A stretch of 64,000 nt of DNA from Heliocidaris erythrogramma. Taxonomy: Eukaryota; Echinodermata; Echinoidea; Camarodonta; Echinometridae. Location: the NCBI GenBank assembly GCA_025617745.1, contig CM046866.1:13213725-13277724 (forward strand), read 5' to 3'. Position numbers and translations under genes: made by a program. The notes beneath the pieces are model-generated. The model was not told the DNA's origin and ran no database searches. It was given only the letters and a program-made list of their open reading frames with translations. Of this stretch, positions 24,761 through 36,500 are shown piece by piece (position 1 is the first letter of the stretch; every line of letters begins with the position of its first letter).

Positions 24761-25457
24761 ACAAAAGTATTACTGAAAGCACTTCGGAGGGCATACTGTG
24801 TATGATCGAATCTCTTTGTGAAAGCACTGTAACCCTGCCCCCCCCCCCCCGGATATGCGCTTGCATGCCATGGGTGAAGGAATACCTGTATTGTTGACGT
24901 CGCAACAAATTCACTTCCATTCAACGGCAATAAAGAGTATTAACAGTTCTGATTGGTTAAAAATGATGCATCACTATTATGTTATTAATATTAGGCGTTT
25001 TATGATTGGGCATTATGGGGAATACATTTTCTATCGTTTGCTTATTAATATTCAGTTTAATTTATTCCTTTTATTTTTATTTAGCTAGAAAAGGAAAAAT
25101 AAAAAGCACTAATACAGGACTTCGGAAAAATAAAGGTATATAAAACATTTCTCAAACAAAATTGGAACTATGGTTACTTCAGAAAATACTCATTGGCGAC
25201 TAAAATCATGAATATTCAAAATAAGCAAGATTTAAGGACGTTCCCTAGTTAAAGTCAAATCCATGTCAGTTTCACCAAATTTTGCACACAGTTACTTTGG
25301 TCCATGAGAAGCCCAAATACGCATAGAAAAGTATAGGTCCATGTGCTTACTTTTTTTCTATGGGACACTGAAGTGTGCCATGATTGGGTGTCAGGTAGAA
25401 TGACGTCAACGCAGGTTTTTGGCCATTGATAGACCTCAGAATTCGTAATGTCATATA

Positions 25458-28400
25458 CAAATCCCCATTATTCTGTCAAAATCCATGTCAGATTCGTAAA
25501 TTTTTCCAGATTTGTAGAGAATTGTATACTGCAGAAGGAGAAAGTTTAAAAAAAGGGGGTCCATGTACTCGTTTTTGTGCTAGCAGCAACTTTAGGTGGC
25601 GGGAAAAGTCAAAAACTCGCAAAACTAGTGAAAACTGTGCATGGTTGGCTGGGAACCTGTGTCGGAAGGGGATGGGTTCGTAATAACTCTACTGTACATT
25701 CAAAATCCATGCCAGATTCGTAAATTTTTGCAGATTTGTAGAAAATTATATACTGCAGAAGGAGAAAGTTTAAAAAAGGGGGGTCCATGCACTCGTTTTT
25801 GTGCTAGCAGCGCCCTCAGTTGGCGGAAAAATTCAAAAATTCGCAAAACTAGTGAAAACTGTGCATGGTTGGCTGGGAACCTGTGTCGGAAGGGGATGGG
25901 TTCGTAATAACTCTACTGTACATTCGAAATCCATGCCAGATTCGTAAATTTTTGCAGATTTGTAGAAAATTATATACTGCAGAAGGAGAAAGTTTAAAAA
26001 AGGGGGGTCCATGCACTCGTTTTTGTGCTAGCAGCGCCCTCAGTTGGCGGAAAAATTCAAAAATTCGCAAAACTAGTGAAAACTGTGCATGGTTGGCTGG
26101 GAACCTGTGTCGGAAGGGGATGGGTTCGTAATAACTCTACTGTACATTCAAAATCCATGCCAGATTCGTAAATTTTTGCAGATTTGTAGAAAATTATATA
26201 CTGCAGAAGGAGAAAGTTTTAAAAAAGGGGGTCCATGTACTCGTTTTTGTGCTAGCAGCAACTTTAGGTGGCGGGAAAAGTCAAAAACTCGCAAAACTAG
26301 TGAAAACTGTGCATGGTTGGCTGGGAACCTGTGTCGGAAGGGGATGGGTTCGTAATAACTCTACTGTACATTCAAAATCCATGCCAGATTCGTAAATTTT
26401 TGCAGATTTGTAGAAAATTATATACTGCAGAAGGAGAAAGTTTAAAAAAGGGGGGTCCATGCACTCGTTTTTGTGCTAGCAGCGCCCTCAGTTGGCGGAA
26501 AAATTCAAAAATTCGCAAAACTAGTGAAAACTGTGCATGGTTGGCTGGGAACCTGTGTCGGAAGGGGATGGGTTCGTAATAACTCTACTGTACATTCGAA
26601 ATCCATGCCAGATTCGTAAATTTTTGCAGATTTGTAGAAAATTATATACTGCAGAAGGAGAAAGTTTAAAAAAGGGGGGTCCATGCACTCGTTTTTGTGC
26701 TAGCAGCGCCCTCAGTTGGCGGAAAAAGTCAAAAATTCGCAAAACTAGTGAAAACTGTGCATGGTTGGCTGGGAACCTGTGTCGGAAGGGGATGGGTTCG
26801 TAATAACTCTACTGTACATTCAAAATCCATGCCAGATTCGTAAATTTTTGCAGATTTGTAGAAAATTATATACTGCAGAAGGAGAAAGTTTAAAAAAGGG
26901 GGGTCCATGCACTCGTTTTTGTGCTAGCAGCGCCCTCAGTTGGCGGGAAAAGTCAAAAACTCGCAAAACTAGTGAAAACTGTGCATGGTTGGCTGGGAAC
27001 CAGTGTCGGAAGGGGATGGGTTCGTAATAACTCTACTGTATATTTAAAATCCATGCCAGATTCGTAAATTTTTCCAGATTTGTAGAGAATTGTATACTGC
27101 AGAAGGAGAAAGTTTAAAAAAAGGGGGTCCATGTACTCGTTTTGTGCTAGCAGCAACTTTAGGTGGCGGGAAAAGTCAAAAACTCGCAAAACTAGTGAAA
27201 ACTGTGCATGGTTGGCTGGGAACCTGTGTCGGAAGGGGATGGGTTCGTAATAACTCTACTGTACATTCAAAATCCATGCCAGATTCGTAAATTTTTGCAG
27301 ATTTGTAGAAAATTATATACTGCAGAAGGAGAAAGTTTAAAAAAGGGGGGTCCATGCACTCGTTTTTGTGCTAGCAGCGCCCTCAGTTGGCGGAAAAAAT
27401 TCAAAAATTCGCAAAACTAGTGAAAACTGTGCATGGTTGGCTGGGAACCTGTGTCGGAAGGGGATGGGTTCGTAATAACTCTACTGTACATTCGAAATCC
27501 ATGCCAGATTCGTAAATTTTTGCAGATTTGTAGAAAATTATATACTGCAGAAGGAGAAAGTTTAAAAAAGGGGGGTCCATGCACTCGTTTTTGTGCTAGC
27601 AGCGCCCTCAGTTGGCGGAAAAAGTCAAAAATTCGCAAAACTAGTGAAAACTGTGCATGGTTGGCTGGGAACCTGTGTCGGAAGGGGATGGGTTCGTAAT
27701 AACTCTACTGTACATTCAAAATCCATGCCAGATTCGTAAATTTTTGCAGATTTGTAGAAAATTATATACTGCAGAAGGAGAAAGTTTAAAAAAGGGGGGT
27801 CCATGCACTCGTTTTTGTGCTAGCAGCGCCCTCAGTTGGCGGAAAAAGTCAAAAACTCGCAAAACTAGTGAAAACTGTGCATGGTTGGCTGGGAACCAGT
27901 GTCGGAAGGGGATGGGTTCGTAATAACTCTACTGTATATTTAAAATCCATGCCAGATTCGTAAATTTTTCCAGATTTGTAGAGAATTGTATACTGCAGAA
28001 GGAGAAAGTTTAAAAAAAGGGGGTCCATGCACTCGTTTTTGTGCTAGCAGCAACTTTAGGTGGCGGGAAAAGTCAAAAACTCGCAAAACTAGTGAAAACT
28101 GTGCATGGTTGGCTGGGAACCTGTGTCGGAAGGGGATGGGTTCGTAATAACTCTACTGTACATTCAAAATCCATGCCAGATTCGTAAATTTTTGCAGATT
28201 TGTAGAAAATTATATACTGCAGAAGGAGAAAGTTTTAAAAAAGGGGGTCCATGCACTCGTTTTTGTGCTAGCAGCGCCCTCAGGTGGCGGAAAAGTCAAA
28301 AACTCGCAAAACCAGTGAAAATATTGTGCATGGCTGCCGGCTGGGAACCTGTGTCGGAAGGGGATGGGTTCGAAAAAACTCTGTACATTCAAAATCCATG

Positions 28401-28500
28401 TCATTTTTACCAAAGTTTCCAGATTTGTAGAGAGAAGTATACTAAAGGAAGAGAGAGTTTGCAAAAGGGGGGGGGCGTCCATGTACTGGTTTTTGTGCTA
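25458..28500. repeat. Tandem satellite array, 224-bp monomers, about 13 copies
   Basis: The landmark ATGGTTGGCTGGGAAC recurs at 25641, 25865, 26089, 26313, 26537, 26761, 26985, 27208, 27433, 27657, 27881 and 28105, then diverges near 28330. Two monomer types alternate: type A (AGCAACTTTAGGTGGCGGG) and type B (AGCGCCCTCAGTTGGCGG), in the order A B B A B B B A B B B A B'. Edge monomers are the most diverged. Overlapping ~88-codon frames exist in every monomer, but the period is not a multiple of three, so they are not a repeated protein. Confidence 0.95.
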
Positions 28501-29817
28501 GCGGCGCCCCCGTTTGTCGGAGAGTCTTAAACTTACAAATGCTCGTTGCCTGTTATCAGACATGTCACCATGTAACTGATATTTTTTATATACATTCACG
28601 ACCATAGGCACCGGAAGCGCGGGGGAGGGGGTGGGCAGAGGGGGCATTTTCCCCACCCATCATTCAAAAAGGGGGACCCCCTCTCCCGGATCCCATCGGA
28701 AGTAAAAATTACTTTATTTCGCATTACAACCATGACAAAGATGACTTGTATAATAAGCTGCCTTGTCAGTGATATAATAATAATGCAAACGTTCAGTATT
28801 TAAAATTTTAACAAATCGCACTCTGTCACCACGGTCCCTACTATATTTGATAGACGCAATGTTTCTTAACATTTAGAAACCCTGTCTATTGTATATTTCC
28901 CCCTCTATCCCCACCATAAGACAATAAAACTTGCAGTATTGCGATCACCTTTCTAGTGCTTCAAAGGGGAGGTATCACCATCACATGGTCGCTCCGCTCC
29001 TTTACATGCAGATATATAGGAACAAGGTATATCTCCAGTATTAATACTGTCTACCACCAGTGGCGACAAAAGCAAAGTGGCAGATTTTTCCTACTATTAA
29101 AGGAGGGGCGGATAGGGGTATAACGAATAGTTTTCTAGCGATGCGAAATGCAAGGTTTCAACACGCAATAATCTTAATTTTCCTGTTTGCAATAATCTGT
29201 TCTGTCCCCTCAGAGGGGGCCCCAAGACAAGAAATATTACTTTAAGTTAAACAAGTTGAACAAGATTTACTTTGCCAACGTTTGCTCTAATATAAAATTC
29301 CTCTACATTCTCTTTTTTCGCTCAGTCGCTATACTCCCTCTCACATTAATGGCAACATTGATCATTTGACTTTACAATATCTCTTCTATACTACAAGGCC
29401 CTGAAGCGCATGGGTGTGGCAGGTACTTTTCTGTGCCTAAAAAGAAGGGAAAATGTCGTTATTATTCTCCTCCTCAAAAAGATGTTATATGACATCAATC
29501 ATTTTGCAGTTTACTAATGGAAACATTTTTGTGCTCTAAAATACGTAGTTTCAACATTGAATAATCCAAATCTAAATCGATACTTACGATCTCTCGCATT
29601 TCAATAAATGCAGTGTTTAGGCCTATTAACACGTATTTGTGGGGCAGGGGCTTTCCTCGTTTTGTTCCCACCCTATCGCAAGAATGTTATCTAATTTATA
29701 TAGTTATATATATATATATATATATATAACTATATTTCATGTTATGTAAGTCACAATTCTAAGTAAGCTGTGACCTGCCTGTGTGTAAAGTTTCTATCGA
29801 ATGCAAAATATAAATAC
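28501..29817. other. Non-coding interior of the candidate 6.8-kb element
   Basis: Unique-looking AT-rich sequence with a G-rich patch at 28618-28680. No transposase or other frame recognised. Confidence 0.5.
29700..29730. repeat. (TA)n microsatellite
   Basis: TATAGTTATATATATATATA and onward to ATAACTATA, itself palindromic, lying 90 bp from the tRNA-like SINE. Confidence 0.9.
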
Positions 29818-29919
29818 ATGTCATAAAGAAATGTGAGAAAATTACAATGCCCCGACCGGGATTCGAACCCGGGACCCTGGATTACATGACCAGTGCTCTA
29901 CCAACTGAGCTATCCGGGC
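29818..29919 (-). mobile_element. tRNA-derived SINE: tRNA-like head plus ~31-bp tail
   Basis: On the minus strand the tRNA-like head (29919-29849) runs straight into a tail reading ATTGTAATTTTCTCACATTT followed by CTTTATGACATG. The same head-3'-half plus tail recurs 150 bp away inside the palindrome at 30006-30103, which shows that head and tail move as one unit. Confidence 0.6.
29849..29919 (-). tRNA. tRNA-like sequence, nominal anticodon TGT, probably the head of a SINE
   Basis: A full 71-base cloverleaf can be drawn: acceptor GCCCGGA with TCGGGGC (one G-G mismatch), D arm GCTC/GAGC, anticodon arm CTGGT/TCCAG, T arm CCGGG-TTCGAAT-CCCGG. The anticodon stem ends in a T-T mismatch and the loop is CATGTAA, so position 33 is A instead of the near-invariant T. 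With the conserved tail directly after its 3' end (ATTGTAATTTTCTCACATTT) and a second partial copy at 30006-30103, it is more likely a tRNA-derived SINE than a working gene. Confidence 0.6.
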
Positions 29920-30005
29920 TCCCGTCGAAGCAAAGTAACAATCTCACATATAGCCCCTCTCTTTCCATCGAGCGTAGGGGGTACATCCATACCAATTCCA
30001 TGCGT

Positions 30006-30103
30006 ATATATCATAAAGAAATGTGAGAAAATTACAATGCCCCGACCGGGATTCGAACCCCGGTCGGGGCATTGTAATTTTCTCACATTTCTTTATGATA
30101 TAT
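30006..30103. repeat. 98-bp near-perfect palindrome made from the SINE 3' half
   Basis: The two halves are complementary at 48 of 49 positions, with the single mismatch three positions from the centre, and there is no spacer. Each arm consists of the SINE tail, the tRNA acceptor strand and the T-stem. The centre is the T-loop (TTCGAA). Confidence 0.95.
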
Positions 30104-32018
30104 TCAATTTACTTCAATCCTATCAATTATGATATTTAATTATAAATACATGTATTACGAAAGCAACTTTTTCGCTCGGTCGCTACGCCCCCTCACCAAG
30201 TAGTCATACGAAGAAAAAATAGTCATAATTTGCTTAAATTCTGTTCTATTAAAACTGTTTCGTCTTAAGAAAAGAAAAAATGTTTAATGATTCTCTAATA
30301 TGCTTTAAAACATTCTCTTGGTGGCTGAGTTCCAATATTCTCCTAAGGATTTTTAGCATGAATAGCCCCATAGGTGTACGAGGCGGGGCTGCAGCGCCCC
30401 CGCATTTTTATAATAAAATAATTTTGCAAGGTGCCTGAATATAATCATATTCATGCAGCGAGGTGCCGCTATAGCAAAATGTTTTTAAAATTTGTACACA
30501 AAATGTAGAAACAAAATAACCCCATTTCTGGTGTAAGGAGGGATATTGAAAAACAATGGATGATTACAGTGCTTCAAATATTGTAGGGCTGTAAGCAGGT
30601 ACCAAGCGTGTGAGGTGGGGCCCCTCAAAGTGTTTGCCCCCCCCCCCCCCAAAAAAAAAAAAAAAACCTTCTGGCGCGCCTGTTCACGACTATTTCAAAC
30701 ATAAATGTCACGGTAACGACATAACCTGCAATTGTCTATAATCTACGTACGAAGAGTGAATTAACAGTTCATGTGACAGTCAAACGCACACTTTTGAACC
30801 AGTGTATAAAAAAGAAGGAAATTGTTAGTCGTTTTACGTGACATTTTACTCATCATTTGCTCATGTCTTTGACTGTATGGATAATGATCATTAGACATAA
30901 TGGCATAGACCCCTTGTTCTTAATTAGTGCCGCCCATGGGCCACTTTCGGCCCGCGAGACGATTTCATGCGGCCCGCCAAAATATCTCATTTGAAAAAAA
31001 AATCTTAAGTTTTAAGTAATATCCTAACTATCGGTATGATTACAGGTGTCATTTTTTTTTCTCACTCGCTTCGTTCGCTCGCAATTAGCATATCATAATT
31101 ATCTGTTCCCTGTCCTACCAAGGAGTTATCATAGCATGTCCTACCACGCATAATTTGAAAAATAGTCAAACCAAAGAGTTATCATCAAACAAAGAAAAAT
31201 AAGGATAATAATATTATTATTTATGATACCGGGATGTGTATTCTGAAATTCTTCCTCAGTCCTTAGATAGGCCATGCATTCGGGTGTATGCGGAGGTGTA
31301 TGGGGATGGGATGGGCGTTGCAGCCCCCTCCCGAGAATATCAAAATTACCTGGCATTCTCGTTGTACTTTTTATATCTTTTCTCAATTAGCACATTTTGA
31401 TGACGAAATTACATTTCACGGTTCTAATGTGTCAATTTCTTTGGCTTGCTCGCTTTGCTCGCTAAACAGAATTGAAAAACCAGGAAATGAATACACAATG
31501 TTTTCGGGCAAGATACGCCAGTCCTATACATTTTTTGTATGTATGTGTAATACTCAGTGGCCCGCGACGTAATTTCGAGAATATTTCTGGCCATGCACCT
31601 GATGAAATAATTAAGAACCCAGGTCATAGACAAATGATTCTTCTGCATATAATTATTTGAATTTGTTTCTCCAGCTATCTTTTTGTGTTAATTTAGTGTA
31701 CAAAAAAGTGGGAGGTAGATGACCATGATTATGAATTCCAAAGGACATCTTTACTTTGCCTATAGAAAATTCATAAGGGGCATCGAATGTTATCTTTCAG
31801 CTCAAGCTATTTAATATTTGGTATAGATTTAGCAGGTACAGAATTATTGATTTCATCTATATTTGCCGGGTTCTTCTTAATGCGCACACTTGCGTACCCA
31901 TTATTAAGCATTGTGTTAAATGTGCGTATACATTGTCTTAACTGCGCGCAATACTCTCCAGGTGTTGTGATGACGTAACACAACCAGCCAGGATGCGCAG
32001 CTGAGGTGCGCACAAACA
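30104..32018. other. Non-coding interior of the candidate 6.8-kb element, right part
   Basis: Contains a C15/A16 run near 30638-30666, a fragment reading CGGCCCGCGAGACGATTTCA and GCGGCCCGCC (30950-30980, in the style of hAT ends) and two TCGCTTCGTTCGCTCGC-like strings. No coding frame. Confidence 0.5.
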
Positions 32019-32556
32019 TAACTAGGGAACGTCCTTAAGCTCCATTATTGGTCGGTTATGTTGCTCTGCGATGACGTAATAACATTGACATCGGCAAGTT
32101 TCAATGACAGGCTCATCAGTATGTACTGGCTTCTGCGTATTACGCTTACTACAGGGCGTGGCAGGGCGTGGGTGAAGCGTTTAACATCAACGCGGACCAA
32201 TTATTGAAAGAAAAGTGAGGCACTTCATGAAATCGCTGCGCGTTACATGCTTATTGTGCGCGTATCCATATCTTAGTGGCCGCGCCCTAAAGCCCTGGTA
32301 ACAAAATGTAAACAAACCACATTCTCTTGCAACTTTTGCGATCTAGAATAGAGATCTTACTGCCAAATTCTTGACAGTTTTTGACTATTTTGCTTGCTTT
32401 CGAAAGCTCTCATATCAAATCGCCAGGTCAGTATCGTATTCTTACACATTATTGAATAATTTGAGCAACTTTGAACAAAAACGGATAAATATTCCCCATT
32501 TTATAAACAAATAATATGTTGATTTTTTCCAAACATGCACACAAAATAACCCGTAT

Positions 32557-33068
32557 GGGCTACCTACGGTCCATAGATTCTAACGTTATGCAATACGGTA
32601 TGATGGGGAGCCCCATGTCTGCGCACCTAAGGTTTTCATCTGAAAATGAACAAGAATTTCTTTAATATTCCTCTAAAGCTTTATTTTATATTATTCCTGA
32701 TATTCTAAAGAGTAAGTCTGCAAAAAATCCCATCAAAATTAGAGCAAGAACAATGCCATTTTCACCAGAAACAGTGGTCGTGTCATTTCAACATTGAAAA
32801 AATCAATGGTGCCCATGTCTGCGCACTCATTCATTTTACATGCAGTTTGGGAGTTTTGACGTGAAAGACAACATTTTAAGGCTTGTGAATAAAATGTCTG
32901 AAATAAGACCGTTTTTCATTATTTTGACTCGTTTTTTGCATGAATATCTATCGCTATGATAAAGATGAAAAGTTTGTGTTGGTTGCGCGCGTGCTTTGTT
33001 TTATTAGAATCGCGCAGTTACGCGTGTGCGCAGACATGGGCACTGCGCAGACTTGGGCACTCTAGCCC
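32557..33068. mobile_element. Candidate ~510-bp element with repeated subterminal motif
   Basis: Short inverted ends GGGCTA and TAGCCC enclose four copies of a 15-bp motif: CCCATGTCTGCGCAC at 32612 and 32812 (exactly 200 bp apart), its complement at 33026-33040, and a one-base variant of the complement at 33043-33057. No coding frame. Borders are tentative because the inverted repeat is short. Confidence 0.4.
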
Positions 33069-33598
33069 AACGGATAACGGATAACGCCCTTAACGGATGT
33101 GAAAGATGTTATTAATAACAAAAAATGTTATCAATAATCTGCAAAAACAAATGTTGGTAGTTACTTCTATTCTACAGAAGACGTTATATAGCAGCAATGT
33201 TCCTTTCTTCGTCACTTAGTCTTCAGTGGCGTAACGTAGTTCCAGCTACTCTCAACGGTGGTGGTGAGTGTGTGTGTGGGGGGGGGGGGGGGGGGCACCC
33301 GAAAATAAACATGAAAAACGAGAGAACAAGTGGAGGGGGGTATAATCTCCTCTTTAAGTTTCATTTCTCCTCTTTTTTTTCTTTTATTTCCCCTCTCTCT
33401 TTCCGTTCAGTGTGAGTTGGGGGGGGGGGCACTAATTTTACCCTGCCACCACATACACCATTGCTAGTCTTCTGTAGGCCCCTATTTCTTTTTCATTTCC
33501 TGATATCTTTTCTTCTCTTTTGTCTCCCCGTTCTATCCCCGGCTCCTTATTTAGATCACAGTTTCTATATAATATCACTTGAAATAGAGATTTAGGCG

Positions 33599-36500
33599 AT
33601 GTTTTGCGTCGGTCGTATACGCTCCCCCCACCCTTGGGTCCTGGGGAGACCTATCCCCTGCATCGGATCAGCTTCTCCAGCTGTTGCCATCAAACCAGCA
33701 TTGGCCAACTCCCTGGATGTAAGCAAAAACTAAAACTCAAACAAAACAAAACAAATTACCCTAATAAACAATGATTTAAGAAAAAAAATGGAAGAAAATG
33801 TGAATATGTCACAAATAGTATAAACTACAATGATCTCCACTGAGTTTAATTCATGATTATGTTCGTCCCTAAATTGTGTTATATGAAAGAGAGTATTAAA
33901 GTTTGAAGAATGAAAAGTGATGTCAGTTAACCAGTATTAAAAAAAAGGAAAATAAAAAGATTTTTCTCAACCTTATACAAACAGGAGCTGTGCAGGTCAT
34001 ACCAAGATCCTAGTTTCTCTCTGACTTCATCCGCCTCGCCCCCACCAGCTATGTCAGGCAAGCTCCTTCTGCAGTGCTTGCAGAATAACTTGGAGAAGGA
34101 ACAGTTCCAGGAAAGGCTTGCTGTAAGCCGTCTTCTTATTCTCAATCATGCAATAATCGTTAAAATCAATATTATTGATTGATAGATAAATTAAGAAATA
34201 AATTTTAACTTCAGTTTATTTTGCACTTGAAATTGTTTCAATGATTGAAATTGATTTAGTGATAGGAAAACAACCAATAAAAACTCATAATAATGATGGC
34301 AATGATGATGATAATGATAATGACAATAGTAATAACAATAACAAATATAACAAATATAATTTATCTCCGTAATGATGACTGTGAAAACATATGATAAATA
34401 TAATAATTATTGATTTCTATCTTTGGTTATTTATAACCAGAGATATATATAAGTAGATGGAGAGCCATGATCACCAATGTCTGGAACAGACAAGGCACTT
34501 ACATGTAGCAAGCAAGCAATTTATTTGATTTAGCTTACTTTTTTTTTCTATGTCCATAATATTTCTCTGGTATATTATTCCAAATACATCATTCCTTCAT
34601 TTGCTTATAATTTAAATAAAGACAAAGGATGACCTTTTTTACAACCATATTTGGTACAATTATAAACACAAGTTTGATATTTAACAAAAAATGCTTGCAG
34701 TAAGGTTTTTTAAAACTTTATTTTCAATTTTTTTTCTTTTATATCATAACAGGGCTTGGCTTCCCACCTCGGTCTTGGGGCCGACGGGGACGCTGCAGAA
34801 CTCATCACCAACATCAGTTCTCAGGTGAAGGAGGCGCAGAGAAGAACTCAGGCAGCAGAGAAGAGGGCCAAGGCTCTCCAGGAGAAGTTCCTGGACCAGG
34901 CCAAGAAGATCCAGGACTTGGAGTCTGAGCTGGCCCAGGCCAGACAGCAACGTGATTACGCTGTTCAGAATCTCCAAGTAAACCATTTATTTTGAAATAC
35001 ATTTATATTTGTACTTAGTTTGGAAATGATAATAACGCAATTTTGTCCATTGTTTTATTTTCTTTTGTTCTGAGATTTTAAGAAATATGAATGACACAAC
35101 TTAGGAAAATGTATGAATATAAATAGTAATATCCATATCCATCGTACTATCTATCGAAGAAAGAGTAAATACTCAGGAGTAAATACTATCTATCGCGTCT
35201 TTTCATGTTGTCGAGGTTTTCATTTCACTCATGTTCAAAAGTAAAACATAATTGTTTTTGAGTTTCTTTTAATCTGTCTTTTCAGGACCTGACTTGGCAG
35301 CCAACCGTCCTCTCTCCTCCTGGCGCTGGTGGGCTGACTACTCGTGTCTCTTGGTAAATATCAAACACACACACACACACACAAAAATCATATGCTCTTG
35401 AAAGTAAATTAATGGAAAAAGCTCTTAATATTGAAAGCACAGCGTAGTTATAATTCAAACCCTCATAATATAATTATTTGAACAAAGATCCCAATTTCCC
35501 TTGTAATGTTTTATACATTTAATATCAACACATGCAGATACACACTCACACATTACTAGTATACGTCTTTATGAGAAGTATTATAGTGTTGTTTCTGGCC
35601 GTGTCGAACAGGTGTTCTGGAGATAATCCCGAAACACCCTCTACAGCACCTTTAGACAACCGAGTAGCACCCACCTACCAATCTACACCAGACACAGCAC
35701 CATACCACCCATCTACACCAGACACAGCACCATACCGCCCATCTACACCAGCCACAGCACCATACAACCCATCTACACCAGACACAGTCCCCATCGACAC
35801 CATTCCATTACCCCTCCTGTAAGAATAACCAAACAAATCCCAACAACATCAGTTTTAAGTCTTTGGCCAAATTCAATTTAACTTTAATCTTTGTATAGGG
35901 TTCGTAATTATATCACTGCTTCATACATTCAAAACAAGGAAAGATCTCGTAAAAATAAACAAAGAAAGATCTTGTAAAAAGTCAGTTTCAATCACGAAGC
36001 TTAGCATGATGGTGCAACATGGTGGCAGAAGCCGTCTAAAAAAATCGCTAAGTGAAAATTTCGTAAGGGGATAAAAAGGTTAGAGAGGCGCACATTTTGT
36101 TTGTTCCCCCTTAAACCCGCCAGTGGTATGGCCTGAAATATAAGAAAAAAACTAATGATACATGTAGGAGGGACATTACGAGTTGTTCCTCTTTTCTCTC
36201 ATATAGACCACCGAGCCCCAGCCCACAGGCTAGTGGTCCTGGTACCCTTCCAACTGGTACCCCTCCCACCGTGCCCATTTCTGCTCAAGCCCCTGTGGTT
36301 CCCCATCATACACCACGCAATTCACGGTAAGACAACTTTACCCTTCCCCTTTTTTGTTCTGAATTTGAATAATTGGAAAACCTTCCTTACTCCATAGGTA
36401 GCAGATTCTAAAATCACACTGGCCTAAGTAAACCCTAGTGAGCAAATCCAACAATCGTTCTTGTTTTTAGTTTTAAATTTCTCCTATTGTCGAAAATTTT

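Larger units (their letters stand above)
25236..32034. mobile_element. Candidate 6.8-kb TTAA-flanked element carrying a satellite array
   Basis: GGACGTTCCCTAGTTA at 25236-25251 recurs as its perfect complement at 32019-32034, with TTAA directly outside both (25232-25235 and 32035-32038). Sequence just inside the left end (AAATCCATGTCA, then CCAAATTTTGCA) resembles the start of the 224-bp satellite monomers, tying the satellite to the terminus. No transposase is visible, so it would be non-autonomous. Alternatively the two ends belong to different short copies of one family. Confidence 0.5.

Noticed and set aside
25426-28530. Repeated ~88-codon frames across the satellite
   Set aside because: The 224-bp period is not divisible by three, so successive copies shift frame. 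The frames overlap one another and simply reflect the monomer lacking stops in one reading.
29849-29919. Functional tRNA-Thr(TGT) gene
   Set aside because: Position 33 is not T, the anticodon stem has a T-T mismatch, the acceptor has a G-G mismatch, and the sequence is followed by a mobile tail found again nearby.
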